Assembly: GCA_903904545.1 (NCBI GenBank)
Contig: CAIVDB010000125.1
Location: 1 to 12,687, forward strand
Origin: an uncultured bacterium
GTDB lineage: Bacteria > Patescibacteria > JAEDAM01 > Absconditabacterales > Absconditicoccaceae
Length of the DNA: 12,687 bases
Direction: 5' to 3'
Shown: piece by piece, positions 7,880 to 12,687 of the stretch
Layout: every line of letters starts with the position of its first letter
How positions within the stretch are numbered: the stretch's first letter is position 1
Translations under genes and position numbers: made by a program
The notes under the pieces: generated by a model
What the model saw: only the letters and a program-made list of their open reading frames with translations
The model's database searches: none
Told to the model about the DNA's origin: nothing

Positions 7880-10800
7880 TATTTCTTGTTAGCATTGTAA
7901 ATGTGTGCTTTCAATGTCTCTGGACTAGAGAAGTATTTTGCAGATTTGAAATCGTAAGACGAGTATCTCTCATCAGTTGTCTTGAAAAGACGGTAGACTT
8001 TTCCACCAGGAGCAGTATAAGGAGCTGATTGCCAAGTACCATCTACAATATGATCTCGACCACCTCCAGAAACGCTATATCCACCTCCAGCAGTACCTCC
8101 ATTATTTTTATCAATATATGCTTTGAGTGCATCTAGCGTAGTAAAGGTCTTAGCATAAATGAAATTAGGAGACGTAAAGGTTTTGTTGGTACTATTGTAA
8201 CTTATAGAGTAGACTTTGCCGTTTGGAGCGGTATATCTATTGCTTGTATCTACAATGTTATCCTCCCCAAGATATTCTTCAGTGAGATCATACAAATATT
8301 GGAGTGCATCAATTTTTCTCTGAGTAGAGGAAGCGGTACTATCTCCTTCAAGTTCACTAATCTTTTCATTGAGCATAGTCAGAAGAGTATTGAGGAAACT
8401 CGTCCTCAATGTAGAGGTATAAAGATCTTTGAGTGTAGTAAAGATGATCGCCACTTGAAGTTTTTCTGTTGTAGAAAGGTTTGAGCTTATATCACTACTA
8501 TCTTCATCTTCAGTTATTGTAGTGACAGAGAATGAAGTGGAGAAGTCTCCTATAGTAAGGATACTGCGTACTCTGGTTTCATACAATTTACTTGAGATGA
8601 TTTCTATGCTTACGGTATCTCCATTTTTGATATATCCAGTAGTTCCTGTCATGACGTCATTGATATACAAAACTCATTTATCGACACTTGCTAAACTATA
8701 TGCACCTGTAGAAAGGCCAGCAATTGTTGCCTTAGAAGAAGTATAACTCTTCTTGGTTGTAGCATCAATAATACTTCCAAAAGAGAAGCTTGTTGGGGTA
8801 TAATTTGCTACCCCTGAATAGACAAAACTCTGGATAGGAGAAGCTATCCCCGTGATCCCAAACTTATCCTTAGCAACAACATATCGGTAATATGTACCAG
8901 AAGTTCCTAATTCATAATTTACAAGAGGAACTGATATCGCTCAAGTAAATCATGATTTTACTATGCCAGTAAAGGCAGGGGTAGTGCCGATGTAATACAG
9001 ATATCCACTGAGCCCAACTCCAGCATCACTTGAGGCATTCCACATGAGCGTAAATGCACCACTTACGGCACTTCCACTAGTTGGATAGGTGAGGACAGGA
9101 GTAGTAGGTCCTGTAGTGTCCAAAGCAATATTAGAGAGTGTCAAAGAAGATGATTCACTTCCTGATGAAAGGCTAATATATACAGCTTTGTTTCCATCAT
9201 TACCTGTAAGTACAGGATAGAGGAGAAGCGGACTACCTACAGTATATACTCATGAGAGAGGAGTACTAACGTCTCCTGTAAGTAAATAAGATGCAGATTT
9301 ATTTGCATTGAGAAGGATACTAACGAAAGATGGAGTATAATAGGTTGACCCATTGAGGATAAGATTAGCTCAAGTAATACTTCCTGTAGCAGTCAATGTG
9401 ACATTCAGCGTAAAGGGAATCGGGACAAAGAATGCTGTATTTCCTGCATAATCTGTAGCTATGATTTGCCATACATAAGAAGCATTAGGGAGGTTTGTTA
9501 TCGTTTTGCTTGTTCCTGTGAGTTCATAGGTATTACGAATGGCTATATTTGTTCCACTGAGGATAAAGGTATACCCAGAGATTCCAGCTCATGAGTCATT
9601 TCCAGCTCGAGAGAAAGGAACGTCTCGACTACTCGTTATCGTGCTTCCATTGGCTGGAGAGGTCCCTGTAAGTATGGGCGCTGTTTTATCAATCCAATTG
9701 ACAGTAGCTAGTGTTGAACCAGTATTCCCTACAAGATCAGAGAAGGTAAAAGTAAATGACCCATTACCCGTAAAGAGATGCCCTGTTGCGTTGACTCAAG
9801 TGAGAGTCTCTGTCCATCACGTCAAACTTACATACACGTTCCCATTTGTCCAAACTCCTGTTGTAGGACTAACAACGGCAAATGGCCAGAAGGTATCAGT
9901 ATAATTAAAGAGTCACAATGATGATGCTCCTGTATTTCCTGCAAGATCAGTAGCAATGATTTGCCATTGTCGTACATGGGAAGTGGTATAGGATAAGACA
10001 TTAGCGAGAAGAGTAATCCCCGTTCCTGTTGTAGTGATTCCTGTGATAAGTGTTGCTCCACTGTAAATAGAGAAAGTATATCCAGAGATTCCTAGATTAT
10101 CATTTCCTGACCAAGTAAATGCAAATGAACTACTTCCAGAAAGATGCGTTCCCATAGCAGGAGTAAGTAAACTCACTGACGGAGGTGTAGTATCTGGAGC
10201 AGTAAAGGTAAATAAACTTAAATGGTTAGTCCTAAATGTACAATATTGTCCACTATCGACGATACATGTGGTCTGTGGACTATTTGTTGTCCAAGTATTT
10301 CCGTCATTATAATTGGATCTCAAGATATTGAGTTGTTGCCCAGAAGTAGTAGTACTGACATACGTAGAGACAGTAAATGTTCCTGTATAAGGAATCAAAT
10401 CTGCAGTAGTAGATCCTACCTCGATAGTTTGAAGAGGAGCTAAGAATAGTCCAGTCTCTCCTTGTACGGCAATTTTAGATCATGTAGCAAGTTGAGGAGC
10501 TATGAAGGAGCCACCTCGGCTAGCACCAGAGAATCAGACATATTGATTTCCACTAACGAGAAGTGATCAACTAAGGGATGCTCCAGTATAGAGATGTGGA
10601 GTTGTTATGTGATCTAATCACGTATTGCTATGTATAGCGAAATTACTCACAAGTGTCGGATGTGATTGAAGGAGTTGGATAAGCGATGCAGGTAAAGAAG
10701 TGAGTTGATTATTTGTTGCATAAAATAGTCCTAATCTAGAAAGATTACCAAAGCTCGTCGGAAGCGAAGTAAGTTGATTGTGGTCTAAATCAAAGATATA

Positions 10801-12687
10801 CAAATTGGTAAGATTGCCAAAACTAGGCGGAAGAGAAATAAGTTGGTTATTGTTTAGATAAAGCTCTGTTAATCCAGAAAGATTACCGATTTCTGTAGGG
10901 AGAGAAGTGATTTGGTTATGGTGTAACGCCAGAATCTGTAAACCTGTAAGATTGCCAATATTGGCAGGAAGCTGGGTGAGTTGATTGTAAGATAGAGCAA
11001 GTTGATCTAGATTAGAAAGATCTCCAATAGAATCCGGAAGAAAAGAAATCTTATTGTTGTTCATGTAAATACGACGCACAAGAGGAGTAAGATTACTGAT
11101 AGAAGAAGGTATGGATCAAGAAAGATTTTTGTATTGTAGATCAAGTATATAGACATGATTAGCAGAACAGGTTACTCCAGCCCAGCTACATACACCAGTG
11201 TTTACGAGCCAACCACCTTTATTAGTCCATCCAGATCCATTAGTAGAATTGTAAAGGTCTACAAGAGCGTTACATTCGCCAGTAGAAACATCAGTGACGT
11301 TATCACAGAATGGGGACGGAGTAGTTAGAGTAAATAAACTTAAATGATCTGTTCTAAATGTACAGTAGAGTTGACCATTGAGGATACATTCCGTATCTGG
11401 AGTATTAGCTGTCCACGTATTTCCATCGTTGTATTGAGATCTATAGATAGAAACTGTTTGCCCAGCAGTCCCAGAAGCTACTTTTGCAGAGATAATGAAA
11501 TATCCACTTCCAGGGATGAGCTCGGCACCTGTAGATCCCACTTGGATAGTTTGAAGGATTTGTGATACTGAAGAAAGTCCTGTTTCATTTTTGACAGCCA
11601 TTCATGTTCCAGAAGTTACGAGTTGAGGGGGAAGGAACGTATTATTCCAATTGCCTCAAGAAGCACTTACAAAAACAGTTCCGCTCAGTCTAAGAGATCA
11701 ACTCATGGTAGATGAGGTATAGAGTCCAGAAGAGATGACGCCATCAAGACCACTATTATCCAAATTAAAATCTAGCCCACCAGAACGATATTTTTGTGCA
11801 AGGAATGCAGGGATGTTCCCCTCAAGAGTATTGTCTGATATATAAAGTGTGTTGAGATGAACAAGATTACTCAAAGAGGTAGGAAGTGATCCCTTGAGAT
11901 GATTGCTCTGTATAGCGACTCTTTCCAAGAAACTGAGAAGAGAAAGAGAAGAAGGAAGCGTCCCAGAAAGATTGTTACTTCCAAGATCGAGATCAGTGAC
12001 TCAAGAAGGAGAACAAGATATTCCATACCAATCACACAGTGTTGTTGGATCATTATCATTATCATTGACTCCAAACCATCCATCATGGGTAGTCCAGTTG
12101 TTTCCATCTGTAGCACTGTAGAGGTCTAGTAGTGCTGAACATTCATTTTCACTAATATCGCTCGCTTGAGAACAGTTGAATGTTTTGAAAGATTGTAAAG
12201 GAGAAGTAGTTGCCTGCCTAAAGATATCTTCTACACGTACAGTATAAGAATATTGTCATACAGGGAGAACGACATATATTGAAACATCTGGACTTGAGCC
12301 AGTATTTTGTTGGAAGAGAGAGCCTCCACTATATAGAGACAATATCCAACCAGAGAAATTCTGATCTACAGCACTCCAAGAGAAATGAACAGGAGTGTTT
12401 ACAATACTTCCCTCCAAAGGAGACGTTATAGTAAGAAGAGGTGCTTGAGTATCTATACTAAAGGTGATAGAAGAAGAATTTCAAGCACGATCTGTTACTC
12501 TAAAGATATATTGTCCATCCGAAGAGATTCTGGCACCATTAGCAAAATTACCACTAAGATAATTTGTTCCGTTGAGTCCACTAAGTACAGCACCAGAAAG
12601 ATTGAGGTCAGAGAAACTAAGTGTTATTCATGTAGTATAAATTCAATTGCCTGTTATGAGAGTCCCAAGGAGAGTAGTTCAAGTAAG
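7879..12687 (-). CDS. Giant secreted surface protein with Ig/FN3-like and leucine-rich-repeat modules (N-terminus outside window)
   Basis: At least 1602 residues, open from the right edge of the window to TAA at 7879 when about 23 in-frame TGA codons are read as Gly. From the N-terminal side it shows: Ig-like beta modules (to about 12190, one starting DTQAPLLTITSP at 12453); an LRR block (12180-11700) with plant-type cap ALLDLYSATDGNNW and CDWYGISC and repeats of the NLSGTLPSSL type; a Cys-containing beta module ending CTFRTDHLSLFT; a second LRR block (11310-10640) with cap ALVDLYNSTNGSGW and repeats of the NQLTSLPTSFGNL type; a second copy of the beta module ending CTFRTNHLSLFT; further Ig/FN3-like modules starting near 10194, 9902, 9690 and 9120; an alpha-helical segment near 8500-8260; and two copies of a 46-residue C-terminal domain. 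Such proteins mediate adhesion or binding to other cells. The signal peptide would lie outside the window. Six CGA codons occur, three at positions where sister modules or the domain family have Trp. It heads, or lies inside, a leftward operon with the two downstream genes. Confidence 0.88.
7882..8022 (-). repeat. C-terminal 46-residue domain, copy 2
   Basis: Encodes PYTAPGGKVYRLFKTTDE and continues to AKYFSSPETLKAHIYNANKK, immediately before the stop codon. It is a tandem paralog of copy 1 with similar spacing of the conserved residues. Confidence 0.7.
8101..8238 (-). repeat. C-terminal 46-residue domain, copy 1
   Basis: Encodes RYTAPNGKVYSISYNSTN and continues to AKTFTTLDALKAYIDKNN. It shares the YTAPxGKVY start, an AKxF centre and a LKAxI end with copy 2, and is followed by a Gly-rich linker. 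The position at the extreme C-terminus of a secreted protein suggests a sorting, anchoring or cell-wall-binding role. Confidence 0.7.
10195..11310 (-). repeat. Protein-level module copy 2: LRR cap + LRR + beta module
   Basis: Encodes FCDNVTDVSTGECNALVDLY through CTFRTNHLSLFTFTAP. The cap and the beta module match copy 1, but the LRRs between them are of a different kind: about seven 23-residue LPxxIGNLxxLxxLxLxxNQ repeats. In the linker before the beta module the codon CGA (10516-10518, in GAS-[CGA]-GGSFIAPQL) aligns with TGG (Trp) of copy 1 (GGNWNNTFLPPQL). Confidence 0.75.
11311..12180 (-). repeat. Protein-level module copy 1: LRR cap + LRR + beta module
   Basis: Encodes FNCSQASDISENECSALLDL through CTFRTDHLSLFTLTTPSP. 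The LRR part uses short GxIP-type repeats as in plant receptor ectodomains. Its beta module (APQL-like start, then ETGL, QTIQVGST, YNDGNTWT, CTFRTDHLSLFT) is clearly duplicated in copy 2, and the DNA is also similar around the HLSLFT motif (near 11330-11375). Confidence 0.75.

Noticed and set aside
9539..9904. Plus-strand 121-aa ORF
   Set aside because: It lies wholly inside the giant minus-strand gene, has low-complexity translation and no recognisable domain; it is a shadow frame.
10618..11079. Separate small leucine-rich-repeat gene
   Set aside because: Its apparent ends are a TGA codon and an internal Met; the frame continues on both sides with matching module sequence, so it is part of the giant protein.
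11871..12129. ORFs on both strands in other frames over the first LRR block
   Set aside because: They arise from repetitive leucine codons and GATNAT-type runs; the LRR frame has conserved cap and repeat motifs.

Overview
The window reads as low-GC DNA from a Candidate Phyla Radiation bacterium that does not use the standard genetic code. I place it near Absconditabacteria (SR1) or Gracilibacteria. Under the standard code most of the window looks like broken ORFs. When UGA is read as glycine (translation table 25), six fragmented stretches become six long uninterrupted genes carrying about 59 in-frame UGA codons. Many of these fall on invariant glycines, such as the first G of GG in the protease GNSGG motif, GYPG in the same protease, and the GG of a GT4 glycosyltransferase N-terminus. 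Every gene ends in TAA or TAG and none ends in TGA.

A second, rarer anomaly is that CGA, normally arginine, repeatedly sits where tryptophan or another aromatic residue is expected. This happens in RecA, a DUF5680-like protein, a CHAP domain, a GT4 C-terminus and three positions of the surface protein. About 20 CGA codons occur. CGT, CGC, AGA and AGG serve for ordinary arginine, and TGG is also used for Trp. My leading hypothesis is UGA=Gly plus CGA=Trp. From memory, a computational survey reported CGA/CGG-to-Trp in an Absconditabacteria lineage, which would fit.

Layout: 1-866 (+) holds the 3' end of recA and a small DUF5680-like gene, closed by a bidirectional terminator at 887-913. The CHAP-domain cell-wall hydrolase (935-2218, -) has a histidine-rich cytoplasmic tail, one membrane segment, a linker and a C-terminal beta domain, and is driven by a consensus TTGACA-17-TATAAT promoter. 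Positions 2219-2612 form a 394-base divergent intergenic region with several strong inverted repeats, some mutually exclusive. Next come a secreted trypsin-like serine protease (2613-4769, +) and a GT4 glycosyltransferase (4793-5956, +). The remainder is a leftward operon on the minus strand: a giant secreted surface protein (7879-12687, N-terminus outside the window) with Ig/FN3-like modules and two leucine-rich-repeat blocks, a 96-aa helical protein (7589-7879) overlapping it by one base, and a 536-aa Ser/Thr/Gln-rich protein of unknown function (5959-7569).

Taken together, a wall hydrolase, a secreted protease, a glycosyltransferase and a very large multi-domain adhesin suit a small epibiotic or predatory bacterium that attaches to and attacks other bacteria. 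The contact/predation role is inference from domain content. No RNA genes, insertion sequences or CRISPR arrays were seen.
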